Source: Acanthochlamys bracteata
Lineage: Eukaryota; Streptophyta; Magnoliopsida; Pandanales; Velloziaceae
Assembly (NCBI GenBank): GCA_019914995.1
Contig: CM034130.1
Location: 8,494,001 to 8,558,000 of the forward strand
Direction: 5' to 3'
Length of the DNA stretch: 64,000 bases
Of this stretch, positions 1 to 12,611 are shown in pieces. Both the position numbers and the translations under genes were made by a program. Numbering within the stretch: position 1 is the stretch's first letter; the number at the start of each line of letters is the position of its first letter. A model generated the notes under the pieces. That model saw only the letters and a list, made by a program, of their open reading frames with translations. It did no database searches and had not been told where the DNA came from.

Positions 1-343
1 TTAATTATTTGCTATCAGGCAAGTCCTCTATTTATATGGCACAGGCTATAAGTATAATCTGCCGTATGTAACTACTACTCACTGAAACAGTAGGAACCTA
101 AAGGTTGTCAATTGCCCATTCCTTTTTTATCTGGTAGGTGCCAACAGCCAACAGAGACCGGTCATAGCTTCTTAAAAAAGAAAAGAAGGTTTTTGCCCAG
201 GTCAAGATACCTACAGCAGGCTCAGCACCGTTTAGAGTAATCTAAAGCTGCAGTACCTTTGTAGATTAGCCATACAGTCACTAAATTTTTACATGATCTC
301 AATTATGTCACACATCACAAGCATACAAGGTATAAAAACTCAC

Positions 344-3300
344 TTGTCATTGTACATGGTGAAGATCCCATTGGCATGAAGCAAATCATATGTGCGCGGG
401 TAAGTAGGGAAGGCTTCGCACCTGCAAAAACGAACGCCAGGATCAACTCAATTGTTTATACATATGAACTCTATGTACAATGACAACCACAACCAAGACA
501 GTATTTAACATATAAACCATTTAAAAGAATTCCAGCAAAGAATTACGCTCTATTAAGAAACATTTGAACTAGATCTATAACCAGACAGCAAATGCATAAA
601 CACAAACAAAATCTTTAAATAACGATGAGTAAAGACATTTATTATATGCAGGAGAAGGAAGTATGCGATAAATAAGTGTATCAATTATTACAGCTAGAAA
701 ACACAAGGGCACAGGCTGCAAGCTTTGAGGCAAATAAGACAAATTTAGACATCTTCAGACTTCAGCAGCATAAGCCATCAAAAAGTACTTTTTTTTTCTT
801 TTGAGGAGGACAGAATCTACCTACAGATATAGGATACGACTATCTTATCAGACAAGCTTGTAGGAGAAAATCAAGTTGGCCAGTAAGTATGTTATATGTT
901 AGAGCTCCTGTCTTCCTAAGGACTTCATGGATGAGCTCTTCAATCGATGTTATCCAGGTCCTGTTTGTTGTCTGCTGGGGGGAAGATGAAGCCTCTTAAC
1001 TAGTTTCATATGATAGAACTGAGGCACTTTATATATTATTTTGTTAATAAGTATACAGAATTCTGAAGCATTCAGAATTCTGTTAATAAGTATACAAGAA
1101 TTAAAAAAAGCAGAATAATAATTCAGAATTCAAAATGAGATTAATCCAATGGCTACAACAGGGACGTGTTATTCACTGTGGTAATAACTGTTGTTTTTTG
1201 AAGGGCATTGTATAGTCATCAGTTTTATTTGGCAGCTAAGAGAACAATTTTCCTAATGTAAGGTCACAAAAATACAGCAGAATCAGAAGGTTTTAAATGT
1301 TAAAAGGAAGGGAAAGTACCAGTCCATATAGGTCCCAATAAGACCCCTCTCATAAATGACACCAAGTGTATCAGTCGTTTTTTCACTGGAACCACATTCA
1401 TAACCCAAACTGGCCTCTTAGACAATGTAGCTGCAAAGCTTCCCACACCAGCATTCATGTCCATGATATTCCTGTATTTACCTTCTGAAAAGAGAGGCAG
1501 GTGTTTGCCATACTGTGAAACTCTTCGATTCCACAAAGTATAGTCGTGATAAAAAATCTCGAAAGTAATTCCTTCTACTATCCCACTTTTTATCCTCGGT
1601 GGTTTGGCTGTTAGTCTTCTAGGCCACTTCTCAACAACACCTCCAGCTATCTCCTTTAGTGATTTAACCTCTGGAAGAGGAGTTATACAATTTCGTGTTT
1701 TCTCATACCTATCAATGGGCACATATAGTTAGCAGCAGCAGCATAAAACAATCTGCTAATCGCAATCTGTGACATGCTTCCAAGAAATTATATAATCCCC
1801 TGAAGTCATGCAGCATAAAACGGTAACATGCTGAAAGTCAAATTTACCAAGCACAATCTGCATTAGTTCCTTGACAGAATGCTGGGGATTTCAAAACTCT
1901 TGATTTTTTGATACAATGCGCATGATTTGAGGGCTTTCTCCACACAACAATGGGACCCTTTTCTGCTACTTTCTTCCAACATAGCTTGCTAGCTATCTCC
2001 TCTATGGAATTCTGTTCCGCTTCTAGATCTTGCGCTGTCCTTCCCCAACCACCACGTGTGTTTCTCCAGTTGATAGGTGGGCCAGAAAAAACCCAATACC
2101 CACCAGGGATGAGTAGCCGATCGATTTCCAACAAATAGAGTCCACCTAAACCCAACTAAACAGAATTTACAACGCAGTAGGCCATTCACAATTCCTAACA
2201 CTCAACTTCTTTATAAGAAAAGCATTAGAAAGTAAAAACAAAATAGAGATATATTAGATATACCAATATCCTCGAACCACCTGTACTCTTGGCGAAAATG
2301 CGAAAGGAAACAATAGCCAAGCTGCACTTTTGGTCCGTCAGATAGCAACTGATTTCCATTCTAACTTTTTCGAGTAGAACTGTGTGATCAAATTTCATAA
2401 TTATGACCTATTCAAGTGCCACTTATTAAGTTGGCCCTCAGTGGCAAAGCTAACAATTTGCCTAAGATCATCACCTGAAGTAACTAGGCAGATTAGAGTT
2501 CATGAGCAACTAGACCATGCTTGTCAGAATATGACAAATTTGAGCACTGTGTTCAAATGTCAAAGACTAATCTTCTCTGATACAAGCTGGTGGGAGAACA
2601 AATCTAAGTCATCAATCCTCATCATGAGAGGGTAGCTTGTTAATCTTTTTGCTGTTTGTCTAGAACCAACGTTTTATCAGCAAGTTACATGTGTCCTTCT
2701 TGTAGATAAGAACAGTGGCTGGTAAGTATGTGCCTGCTCTGTGAAGGTTGGAACATATGGCAAGTGAATTAAAATGACCAACTTGTCCAGGTTACTGTTA
2801 ATTATGTGATCTGTGATTCAGGCAAGAGTTTGCAGTTGCTTGTTACTAAACATATCCACTTTATAGCTAAAAGCATATGGGAAAAAATTCTTTAACATAT
2901 GGTTCTAAAAATAGTCACTGTGGCCGAGTCTTTGAAACACTTACTAATATTCTCTACTTTAAAGTTTGAACTATCAATCGAATACTCAACAAGGTGAAGA
3001 CAAAGATTGAAATTACAGTTAAGAGGGTCAAGGTCAAGTAATTTGCAAAGAATTACAGGTAAGAAAAAATAGATGTTTGAGTTGGTTGAATTACCATAAG
3101 CAGTCCAAGGAACTAGACATCTTGAGCAATGAGCCATATCGAAGGCCCTTGCTGGGAATGGTAACCTGTGAGTACTTAGTACCCCAATCATAGCCGGTAG
3201 TCCACGTTCTAATGCAAACTGCACTTGAGCTTCATGTATATCTCTTGGAGCAATTGATATCGTCAGAATATTATAGTCCAGAAGATGTCCACCAAAGCTT

Positions 3301-4212
3301 GCTACCTTTGATAGGAAACTCATAAATAATGCAAGAATCAAGATTATTAACAACGATGTAATAAAATTAACTAAAATTTCTCATACTGAAGGTGGAGAGC
3401 TCCAATTCAAATTCAGGCGCATTCATCAATCTCTATCCCCCATTACCAACTCAAAGAAAACCAATTTTAAATACCACTGCTAGCAACAACATTATCGAAC
3501 CAATTATCTGTTTCTATCTATCAGAAAACAAGTTTTAAGAAGAGCTCACCCCGCACCCTACATCCAACACAGTTCGTATCTCTCCGTTCCGGAGCGGAAC
3601 CAACTTTGCCAAGTTCCCCACATAACCTTTCACTCCAAGCTTGAACAAAGAACCACCTCCAGGGAACACTAACTGATTCCCCTCAATTCTCACCCAATTC
3701 TGATCTTCCTTCAACTCGCTCAACCTCTTCGATGGAACATTGGCAAACCAAGCCCGGTCTCGACTCTTCGGCCAAGGTAAACTCCGCCGGTATCCTTTCG
3801 GCGAAGGTATTCTGCACCCAAGAGGTTGATTAGGACAATGCCGTTCTTTATGCACATTGTCTGTTGTTGGGAACCGAAGGAATGCCTTTGGATCGTAGCA
3901 TGGAGTGAAGTCAGAGAAGTTTGAAGGGCAGAATGGGAATGGAAGAAGGTTTTGGATGGGTAGCTTTGGAAATGTAGATTCTGCTGAGTGATGAATGAAG
4001 AAATCAAGCTCCGGCTCTGATGAAGGAGAAGCAGAAGAAGAAGGTTGACAAGCGGTGGAGTTTGGGAGAAGAAGATAAGTAGTGTTGGGGGAGTTAGGGA
4101 GAAGGTTAGGGCGTAAGCCGGAGAGATAGAAGAAGAGAAAGAGAGAGCAGAGGAGAAGGAAAGACGCCGGGGTCCGGCGAAATGGGTTCTTCAGGAAGTT
4201 CAGTAGTAGCAT
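344..4212 (-). CDS. PMT-family (QUA2-like) methyltransferase, 5' part, with apparent frameshift
   Basis: Putative S-adenosylmethionine-dependent methyltransferase of the plant PMT/DUF248 family, which are Golgi type II membrane proteins linked to pectin methylation. Exons read by splice sites and phase: 4212-3550, 3305-3095, 2145-1848, 1708-1320, 421-344; the rest lies left of the window. Residues about 17-32 form one hydrophobic membrane anchor ([16 protein letters not shown]). Family motifs follow in order: ERHCP, the PKGY/WPKSRD block, FPGGG, the SAM-binding DVGCG|VASFGG split by intron 1, [50 protein letters not shown], and [17 protein letters not shown]. In exon 4 the frame changes in a run of six T (1378-1383, A on the coding strand): family sequence [17 protein letters not shown] resumes one frame over, and phases across introns 3 and 4 agree only if one base is missing. 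This is either a real lesion or a homopolymer error. Family identity is firm; the PMT number and activity are not determined. Confidence 0.88.
1043..1098. repeat. Direct repeats flanking a small palindrome
   Basis: TGTTAATAAGTATACA occurs twice (about 1043 and 1080). The first copy is followed by CAGAATTCTG-AAGCATT-CAGAATTCTG, a perfect 10-bp palindrome repeated. It lies in intron 4 of the PMT gene. Confidence 0.8.
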
Positions 4213-4362
4213 TGCTGTTGAGAGTGAGGAGAAGGAGAATGTAGTTTATTTGGAGACTTTTTATTAGTGCTGTGGAGACTGTGGACTATGCTATGACTCG
4301 TCTGAGTCAACAAGGTCAATGACGATGTTTAATTAATTCCAAGAATATGTTCGGATAACAGT

Positions 4363-4851
4363 AGTGGTGGTAATTATGAATTAATGGATCGATTTTGAAT
4401 CAATTTATATAATAATCGGATCAAAATTATTTAATTTTAATTCGACCTATTTATTTATATGAGTCAAAATTGTTAAATTCTAATCCAACCTATTTATAAT
4501 TAGATCAAATTCAGATCGACATATTTAATAATTAAATTATTAATAAAAATTATAAAAATTAATTTTTTAATAATACTAATAATATATATTATTAATTATA
4601 ATATATTTAAAAAAATATTAATTTGATAAAATTTATAAATTTAATAAAAATTAGTTAAAATTAACATAAATTAAAATATATATATACAAATTAAATTCAA
4701 TTTTTTGCTATTTTTTAATATTAAGTAATATATATTATATAAATAGTTATACGGGTTAAACGGATCAATTTTGAATCGATCCGAAATTAATCCAAATTCT
4801 AATAAAACTTAATCTGAATTTTCGGATCGGGTCGAAATTTACCACACCCCT
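4363..4851. mobile_element. Short non-autonomous element with imperfect terminal inverted repeats (candidate)
   Basis: Left end reads GTGGTGGTAAT and the right end is its approximate inverse, ATTTACCACACCCC. Just inside both ends are GATC-rich motifs (GGATCGATTTTGAATC on the left, GGATCGGGTCGAAATTT on the right), and the core is almost pure A/T with no reading frame. This looks like a MITE-type relic. Target-site duplications are not clear, and the superfamily cannot be told from the sequence alone. Confidence 0.45.
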
Positions 4852-6810
4852 AGATAATAGTAATAAAAATAACAAAAATTAGAGTCATATAACGCAAAAA
4901 GTAATGATTTACAGAATCTTTTGTTTAGATATATAATATTTTTATCTTCATCACTTTTATGCCTATTTGGACCCCTTATAAATTTTTTTTAAAATTTTTT
5001 CTCTCATATTTTTTAATAGATATTCTATAATATTTTACAAAATTTTGAAAATACAGATATTTCATAAAAATTTTTTATTAATTATTATTATTATTTATTA
5101 TAAAATAAAAAATTATTTTCTAAAAATTTTAAAATATTTTTTATTCGACAAAAGCTTTTTTTAAAATGCACTTTCAGAAAGCTCATGAGGATATTTGAGT
5201 GCTTTTGAAAAGAAATATTTTTTGGAACGAAAAGTGTTTCTAAAATTTTTGAAAAATAAATTTTATTGTTTATTTCAAAAATAATAAAAATAAGTAATAG
5301 TAAGATTTCAAAAAATAAATTTTTTTATGTACTTTTTAAATTTAAAAAAAAAAGCTTAAGTGTTAAGCAAAAAAATTTATCTAAAAATATATATATTATA
5401 TTTATATATTTTTTGAGTATCTAATTTGATGGTATCCTTTGTTAGAGGCCGTTTGGCTTCCATTCCACAACCCTTATCAAATTTTCAGTTTATATTTTTA
5501 ATATTATAATAATCTATAAAATTTATTTAAAATATAAAAAAATTATATATTAAATTTTTTTATTATTTATTTTTATTATTTTTTGATCAAAATAATAAAG
5601 TTTGTTTATCGAAATAAAATAAAACTATTTCTTATTTTTAAAAAATTATTTCATAAGCACTACTAAGTAATTCCTTAATCCAGAATGTAGATTTTTATTC
5701 GAACTCAAAAAGGGATCGTCTTTGATTCAGTTTTCAAGGGAAGAGTTTGGAAGTATTTTTTAAATAATTTTTTTAAATAAAAATATTTTTATTTTTTTAA
5801 AATAATAAAATTTATTTTTTATTTAAAAAACTAATAAATATTAAAAAATTTCATTATTTAAAATTGTTCTATATTTAAAAAATTTTAAATAAAATTTTCA
5901 GATACTTATTAAAAAATATATTAAAACCTAATTAAAAATTAAAAAATTATTTTTAGAGAAAATAATACCAAACGTTCTCTACTAAAATAAGCTTTTAAAA
6001 ATAAATAAAATTTTATATTTAAATATATATATATATATATAAAGTGATTTTAAAATATTTGTAGTTCTAGTTATTGGTTTTAAACAATATTAAGAAACGA
6101 ATTCGAACAAAAATACAAGCTATATAGTTGCGAGTTTGACCACTCAAATGATTAAGGGGACAAATGCTTATCTCTTAAGGGCGTGTTTACCTAGGGGGTG
6201 GAAGTGGAGTTTTGAGGGAAGTAGAGTTTTTAGGAAATAAATTTAAAAAATAAAATAAAAAATAAAAAATATTTAATAAAAAATAAAATTTTATATTAAT
6301 TATATATTTTTAGTAAGTTTTAAATTTGAATTTTTAAAAAAATTTTATTGATAAAAAAATTTATTTTAATTTTTATAAGTATTTATGTAAAACTTGAGTT
6401 TAAAGGAAGTGGAGTTTAGAGGTGTTGGTAAACACGCCCTAAATAAATGGTCCCGCTATAGAGTTCAAAGACGCCACCGCGCAAACCAATAATAATAAAA
6501 TCATTCAAGCCGAAATGAATAGGTAGATATTTGAAGAGTTTATTATTTTTTGACTCTAATATTTTATTTTATATATTAATAAATTTTAAAATATTTTATA
6601 AATATTTACTAATTTTTTATGCAAGAAAATAAGTTTATTTAAAAAACTTACAATATTTTATTTATTTATTTATTTATTTTCAATAAACAGTCCAAACATC
6701 CCCTAGATCCCCGGCTTTCCGATCGCTGCTTTTCAATCCCAAACTCAACGTGCCCCTTCCGATCGCTTCACCACCCATAATTCACACGCTTCATCATCAA
6801 TCAATCGAAT

Positions 6811-6820
6811 CAATATATAA
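6811..6820 (+). promoter_or_regulatory. Possible TATA box of the SLC35F-like gene
   Basis: TATATAA lies in a moderately GC-containing leader about 130 bases upstream of the start codon at 6947, a plausible distance for a 5' leader of about 100 nt. AT-rich surroundings make chance TATA strings common, so this is tentative. Confidence 0.25.
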
Positions 6821-6946
6821 TTCTTCACAGTTCAGTCACGTCTCTACAATTCAATTCAGCAGGATGTTATAGATTGAATTGCTCTGTATTAATTGATTCG
6901 TGTTGATCACGGATTGTTTAGTGCTGGGGAGAAGAGAAGGAAAGGA

Positions 6947-9900
6947 ATGGAGAGGTTCAAGAAACTTTGGAAAAACAAGACGGTGATTGGGTTGTGTTTA
7001 GGTCAGTTTGTCTCATTGCTTATCACTTCTACTGGATTCTCTTCTTCAGAATTATCGCGAAGAGGTACCTAATTCTTTAACTGGTTTACCTGCATTTTTG
7101 TATCTCTTTATAAAGTATTGTTTTTCAAATAACATTTGTGTTTTGTTTCGTTTGATTCAGGGATAGATGTGCCAACGTCGCAGTCGTTCTTGAATTATGT
7201 ATTGCTGGCATTGGTGTATGGAGGCGTGATGATTTATCAGAGGAAATCTTTGAAGGTTTGCATCAGTGCATGCTTGTTTGTTCAATGCTTAAATCCAATG
7301 TTGCCGTTAGCAATTATAAAAAGGAAAGTTTAGATGATAGTATGATATGTAGATGAATTGTGTGTTTTAGTACTCCTTCTTGTTAAGTAGATATATCAGA
7401 GCTTAGTCTCTCTTAACCTTGGTAAAGAAGTGTGCTGATCATGCTATTGGGTTTGAGAGCATGTTTGAAAATATTGGTAACGGGACAATTTTAAGGGCGC
7501 CGTACTGATTAAATGTTGACATTGATGGTTTAATCTTGTGGCTTACTTTTTGCCAAATACCTAATTGGAAGAAAATTTCTAAAACGAGACCACTTGTGTA
7601 TATCAACTTTTTTGGTTCTGTGCCAAAATATTTCATTAGATCAGCTCTTATAGCTTTTTTTTTCTCCTCAGCCAATATTGGCTATTGAAGTATTTTGTGT
7701 TCGCATGACTTGACAGAAAGTTGCATTTCTTTTTGTAGATGAAATGGTACTATTATTTGTTGTTGTCTTTTGTGGATGTGGAGGGCAATTTCATTGGTAA
7801 GTTTCTAGAACTTGTTAGCCAGTTTACTGAAATCATTTGCCTTTTGAGGATGTGATGAAGATTTAGACATTGCATGCCTTGCGTTTATGGATAAACTTAG
7901 TTTAAACAGCGTTACAGCAATTATAGAATTTTCCTCTTGCTGCATGTGGAAACTATTAGGGGTATGTGTGTATCGTGAATTAAGTTTTGGTTCTATAAAT
8001 TTACCTTAGCTTTGTTGATCTACCAAAATAATGATTACCGGTACACTTTTTAAGAGATCTAGGATTCATTTGCTTTCATCTCCTTATATTTACAATTGTT
8101 ATTTGTGTTTACGTAACAAGTAGAGACTCATTATTCGTGATTCTAGCTCATCCATTAAATCATAACGCTTCTTTTTAGCAATGTGACTTTATGATTATAT
8201 AAAATCAACAACTATAGGTTTGCTTTTCACTGTTCATATGCAAACTATTGTGAACTCAAAGTTGTCGTGAAGATGTGAGGTGACAAATCTTGGTGTGTTG
8301 CTGTTAGTTGACTGAATGGTGGTTATCTCTCGTGCACATTAAGTTCTACTTTTCTTTGAGCATATGCATTAAACAGATTCCTTCTTTCTTACACTCATGA
8401 TTTTCATAGCAAAGTTAACTGTTGAATGTTGATTTTTCATTGTAGTGGTGAAGGCTTACCAGTACACATCTTTGACAAGTGTTATGCTCCTGGATTGCTG
8501 GACTATTCCATCTGTCATATTCCTTACTTGGATGTTTCTGAAGACAAAATACAGATTCAGGAAGTTTCTTGGTGTAGCTATCTGTGTTGCTGGCCTTGTC
8601 TTGGTTGTGTTTTCTGATGTCCATGCAGGTGATAGAGCAGGTAAACAGGTGTAGCTTGCAATACTTGTAGCTTGCATTGTGTTTCATTTTTTGAATATCC
8701 TATCAGGCTGGTCATATGATGCATTTTAGGAACTTACTGATGGTTGCATTCTGTAGCTGGCAAAAACCCTCTGAAAGGAGATATACTCGTTATTTGTGGG
8801 TCCATGCTTTACGCGGTCAGCAACGTCAGCGAGGTAAAATCATTTGTTTACTTTATTTGCAATAATAAATATAATTAATTAATTAAAGTTATATATGCCT
8901 TTTGAAGAAAATGGGTTGTAGTCTTGTTATGAAAGTATGGCCATAACCACTAATTTACTTTGAGTTAACGATATCAAGTATTTTGCCAAGTGTTATATGA
9001 TTTGTTTAATCTCGATGTACATGTATAGGCTGGATTGCTAGTAAGTTTTACTGTGTTTATATCAACCTTTGAAGGTGTATAGTTGGTGTAACTATACACT
9101 TTCCAGATACCTTTTAGGGAAAGCTTGTCAATAGTCATGATGTTATCTGAATGAATACTTTCTTTACCATAGTAAGTTCTGCAGAAATCTAGTTTTCTTT
9201 CTGCTTATGTGTCTGCATATCAGGATGTGCAGAAGTTCTTTCTGGTTGTTCATTTTTATCATTATGCTTTAAGTAGAATGACTGCTGTTTTGTTAATATC
9301 TTTGAAAAGTATAGAGCATTATTAGATTCCTTCTTCAGGAGTTCTTGGTGAAAGAGGCTGATAGAGTTGAGCTGATGGCAATGCTTGGTTTATTTGGGGC
9401 CATTGTTAGTGCCTGTCAAATGTATCCTACAATTTGGTATAACAGGAGAATGATTCTTTGTGTTACAGCTACACTAATGACATGATTCTGTTTCAGTGTT
9501 TATGATTGTTTAGACCTGAGTTCTGTTACTTCTGTACAATCTAAAACTCATATATTAGCCAGCAAATTTTCATATGAAGGAAGGAGTTTGATAAGTAGTT
9601 ACAATGTTCAGAGTACGATCAGATGAAATATCCTAATTCTTAATTGCAGCATGATTGTGCATCTAGTTCGAATTATTTGTTAGTTTTCTGTTTAGGCCTC
9701 CTCATGGTAATTTGAAGTTGATGGTGGTGGCTGGTGAAATAATGTACATGAAGCAAATTTTGCAAAATGGCATTGATATAAGAGTGTTAGGTTAGTTAAC
9801 AGGAATTATGCAAGTACAATTGCAGGTTTTATTCGTGGTGAAAGAGCTACTGTATTGCAGGCATTTGTAAGTTTAAACATCATGTGTTTAAATGCCTCTC

Positions 9901-11877
9901 ATGCCTAAAGATTTACTTCTATCTTGCTAGTAGACAAATGTATCATGTTGGAGTCATATTTACTTATGTACTTCCTTAGTATATCCTGTGTACCCTACTC
10001 ATGTATAGCTTACTTATTCTCTGTTCTTCTTCCTTTGTTTTTCACCTTCCACCTTCTGCTGCTAGTTATGATCTGGCTTTTTCACTTATTAGTCAACCCA
10101 AGCACACCATAGATTACTGTTCATGAACTTTCTTATGCAACTATTCATCTATATTGGCATTCCCTTAATTATTATTTCTTCAGAAGCATACTGGAGCGCA
10201 GCGAGCTAAAATCTATACACTGGACAGCTGGTGCAGTAAGTTCTGTTACCCATGTGCTCTAGCCTCTAACCCCTTTTATTTTGTTTCTTCGAAAAGCTCT
10301 ACCTTTATTAGCATGTTGTAATTCTGCTTATACCCAGTGCGAATGTATTTGCACAATAGCATCTTCTCCAGCCACTTTTACCACTTAATTGAAAAGCTTC
10401 ACTTCCTATATGTTTTTACATGTTTGAATGGTTGATTTTTCAGGCACTACCATTTCTTGGATTTGCACTAGCAATGTTCTTGTTTTACTCCACAGTGCCA
10501 ATTGTTCTTAAGGTAAGTTCATCTTCACTCCATGATAATTGATCTAGTCTCTTTCATTGCTGAAGTTACTCAAAATTGTGTCCTGCTTAAAAGGCATAAG
10601 GAGGCACAAAAAAAGGAAAACATAAAAGGTGCTTTTGGTTGAAGAAATATGAAAGAATCTTTCAGTTTGTTAGTAAATATTGCTGTAGTGCACCAAATTA
10701 ATGAAGAGTTACTTTAATAATTTTTTTTAGTTTTATGAAGGATTCAACTTATGGGAACAAAATAAGGAGACACTTTTGCATGCTTGATGGCTTGATTAAT
10801 GCTTGCTGTATCTATCTTGGATTATGTTTACCTCCAAGCATGGCTTTCTTAAATTTGGTAAACAATATCGGAGGGTATGATATGGTTTTTGGATAATCTG
10901 TAATCATAATATACATGACGATTGTTAGAGACTCTGAGCACTTATAACATGTCTCTGAAGTTAATGTCTTGCCTAATGGCTTACTTTTGTGGATGCACTC
11001 CCCATCTTAGCAGTGGTTAAGTCCTCTTCTATTGGTTTGTTAAGAACATATCTCATGAGATATAAATTTGGGGTCACCAACCTTGAGTTCATTCTAGTCT
11101 AATTCAGTAATTCTGTTTGATATCATATGCTCTTATGGAGTGGTTTCTTTTGGAAAGCTGCAGGTTCCCTAAGTTTAAGTTATTAGCTTTGTGTCATATA
11201 TAGAAAGCACGACATTTCAGCAGTCTGGATTTCACAAAAATATGCATTCAGTGGATCTTTTAGAAGCCCAGGGACAGAGCATATCTTTATGTACTTTACT
11301 ATTAGCATGAATATGTGTGATGTGTGTTGTGATTTTTATTGCGATTCGACTTTTGTTTATGCATATTAATTTTTTATTTTTTACACAGATAAGTGGTTCA
11401 GCGATGCTGAATCTTTCATTGCTAACCTCTGATATGTGGGCTGTCCTGATTCGCATTTTTGCCTATCATGAAAAGGTGGCCAAGATAGTTCTCTTTCCTT
11501 CCCCCTAATATTTGGACATCTACCTTGCTTTGCTGGTTGGTAGAACAATCAACCTGTTTCTTTCCATGTTATGTTGCAGGTTGACTGGATGTACTTTGTA
11601 GCTTTTGCTGCTGTAGCCGTTGGCCTCGTTGTTTATTCAGGGTACGTATTCACATCTATGCTTGAGAGTTAGTCATTCCAAAAAGAAGGTTGTTCACATT
11701 TTTCAAGGGATAATTAACAGAGGGAAAGAAGATCTAGACAGAACCCAAGCGGAGGATGGTAAAGCACAACTCCAGGAAAGAGATGAAGAGAATGCAGTTG
11801 AGACATCAAAAACACTACAGATGACTGAAGATGGTAAAGATATCCCTTCTACTTCAGATACTGTGCTGAAAGAGTAG
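6947..11877 (+). CDS. Solute carrier family 35 member F-like membrane transporter (DUF914)
   Basis: Drug/metabolite-transporter superfamily protein of the SLC35F1/F2 type. Eleven coding exons with consistent phase: 6947-7064, 7161-7255, 7739-7796, 8446-8640, 8757-8833, 9339-9421, 10184-10235, 10444-10512, 11389-11475, 11580-11641, 11721-11877; they encode about 350 residues. Family-typical stretches are DVEGNFIVVKAYQYTSLTSV, LLDCWTIPSVIFLTW, GDILVICGSMLYAVSNVSEE and SMLNLSLLTSDMWAVL (in the gene it reads SAMLNLSLLTSDMW). About ten hydrophobic helices are expected. The tail after GLVVYSG is hydrophilic and acidic, rich in Glu, Asp and Lys, and ends TVLKE. The substrate is not known from sequence; relatives are ER/Golgi or plasma-membrane carriers. 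The gene is divergent from the PMT gene and convergent with DPMS3. Exon 10 ends GG|GTACGT and joins the AG at 11719-11720. Confidence 0.9.
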
Positions 11878-12611
11878 TTGGAGAGCATCCCGGAATTCTA
11901 TTTATGTAGTTGAGGAGCATCTGCTACCTTCACAAGATTGAAGGAGACTGGACCAGAACGCAAACAAATTTTAATTATGACATGAAGAATATTTTCAACA
12001 GCTCGGAAGTGGTAAATGATTCTGGAAAGGGGTACACTCTGTAGCTGCACTCTGTCCATATTTCAACTAGTGATTTCCTACCTAGCAATTTTTTGGCCCA
12101 GTTTCTTGTAGCAATTACTTGTACCAATTACAGCAATTGCTTCAATATAATAGACTTAATAGTCTTCTAATTCATCAACATCCTGTCCTCACCAGTTTTC
12201 ATGATATAATACATTAGAAAACAGAAAATTTACATTTTCTGCATAGAAAACCACTTTAAGCAATCATAAAGCAGCTTCCATGTTCTATTTTGTACCCAAG
12301 ATGGGCGTAAATTCACAACTTGGAAATCCATGATCAACAAGATACGACTTGGAAATCCATGATCAACAAGATGCTGCTTAAAAGTTGGACGCTACATGCC
12401 ATTCACTAACAGTAGTAGTCATGAAAAAAGCAAACTATCAAGGGTAGTACTCAACATTACATGAATGGAAGTGTAGCTATATTATCCCTGGAAAAATGAG
12501 GACTCCTTTGAGTTACTCCCTCATAGTTACAAAAAACCTCCTTAGTTACTCCCGCATAATTAAAACATGAGATATGTCACAAAATCATCAAGCGTGTATA
12601 TTCTTCTCTAC
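11878..12611. other. Intergenic 3' ends of convergent SLC35F and DPMS3 genes, with tandem repeat
   Basis: This holds the presumed 3' untranslated regions of both neighbours (an AATATAATAG-type sequence near 12145 may serve polyadenylation of the plus-strand gene). It also carries a 29-bp tandem duplication at 12318-12372 (unit begins ACTTGGAAATCCATGATCAA). No other coding signal was seen. Confidence 0.6.
12318..12372. repeat. 29-bp tandem duplication
   Basis: The unit starting ACTTGGAAATCCATGATCAA occurs at 12318 and again at 12347, with the second copy lacking the last three bases. The copies are otherwise identical, so the duplication is recent. It lies in the probable 3' region between two convergent genes. 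Confidence 0.9.

Larger units (their letters stand above)
4213..6946. other. AT-rich intergenic region between divergent PMT and SLC35F genes
   Basis: No coding sequence seen. The stretch holds a short element with imperfect terminal inverted repeats at 4363-4851, then about 1.8 kb of degenerate AT-rich repeat (about 4960-6440). Lines such as those at 5160-5350 and 5740-5960 resemble other AT-rich blocks of this window (about 18.2, 21.7, 23.3, 48.4 and 59.3 kb). A (TA)n run lies at about 6023-6042. The last 200 bases (about 6710-6946) are less AT-rich and probably contain the promoter and 5' leader of the downstream gene. Confidence 0.6.

Noticed and set aside
1-343. Further PMT exon at the left edge
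   Set aside because: The reverse strand shows no continuation of the family sequence and no acceptor in the right phase; it is read as intron, with later exons outside the window.
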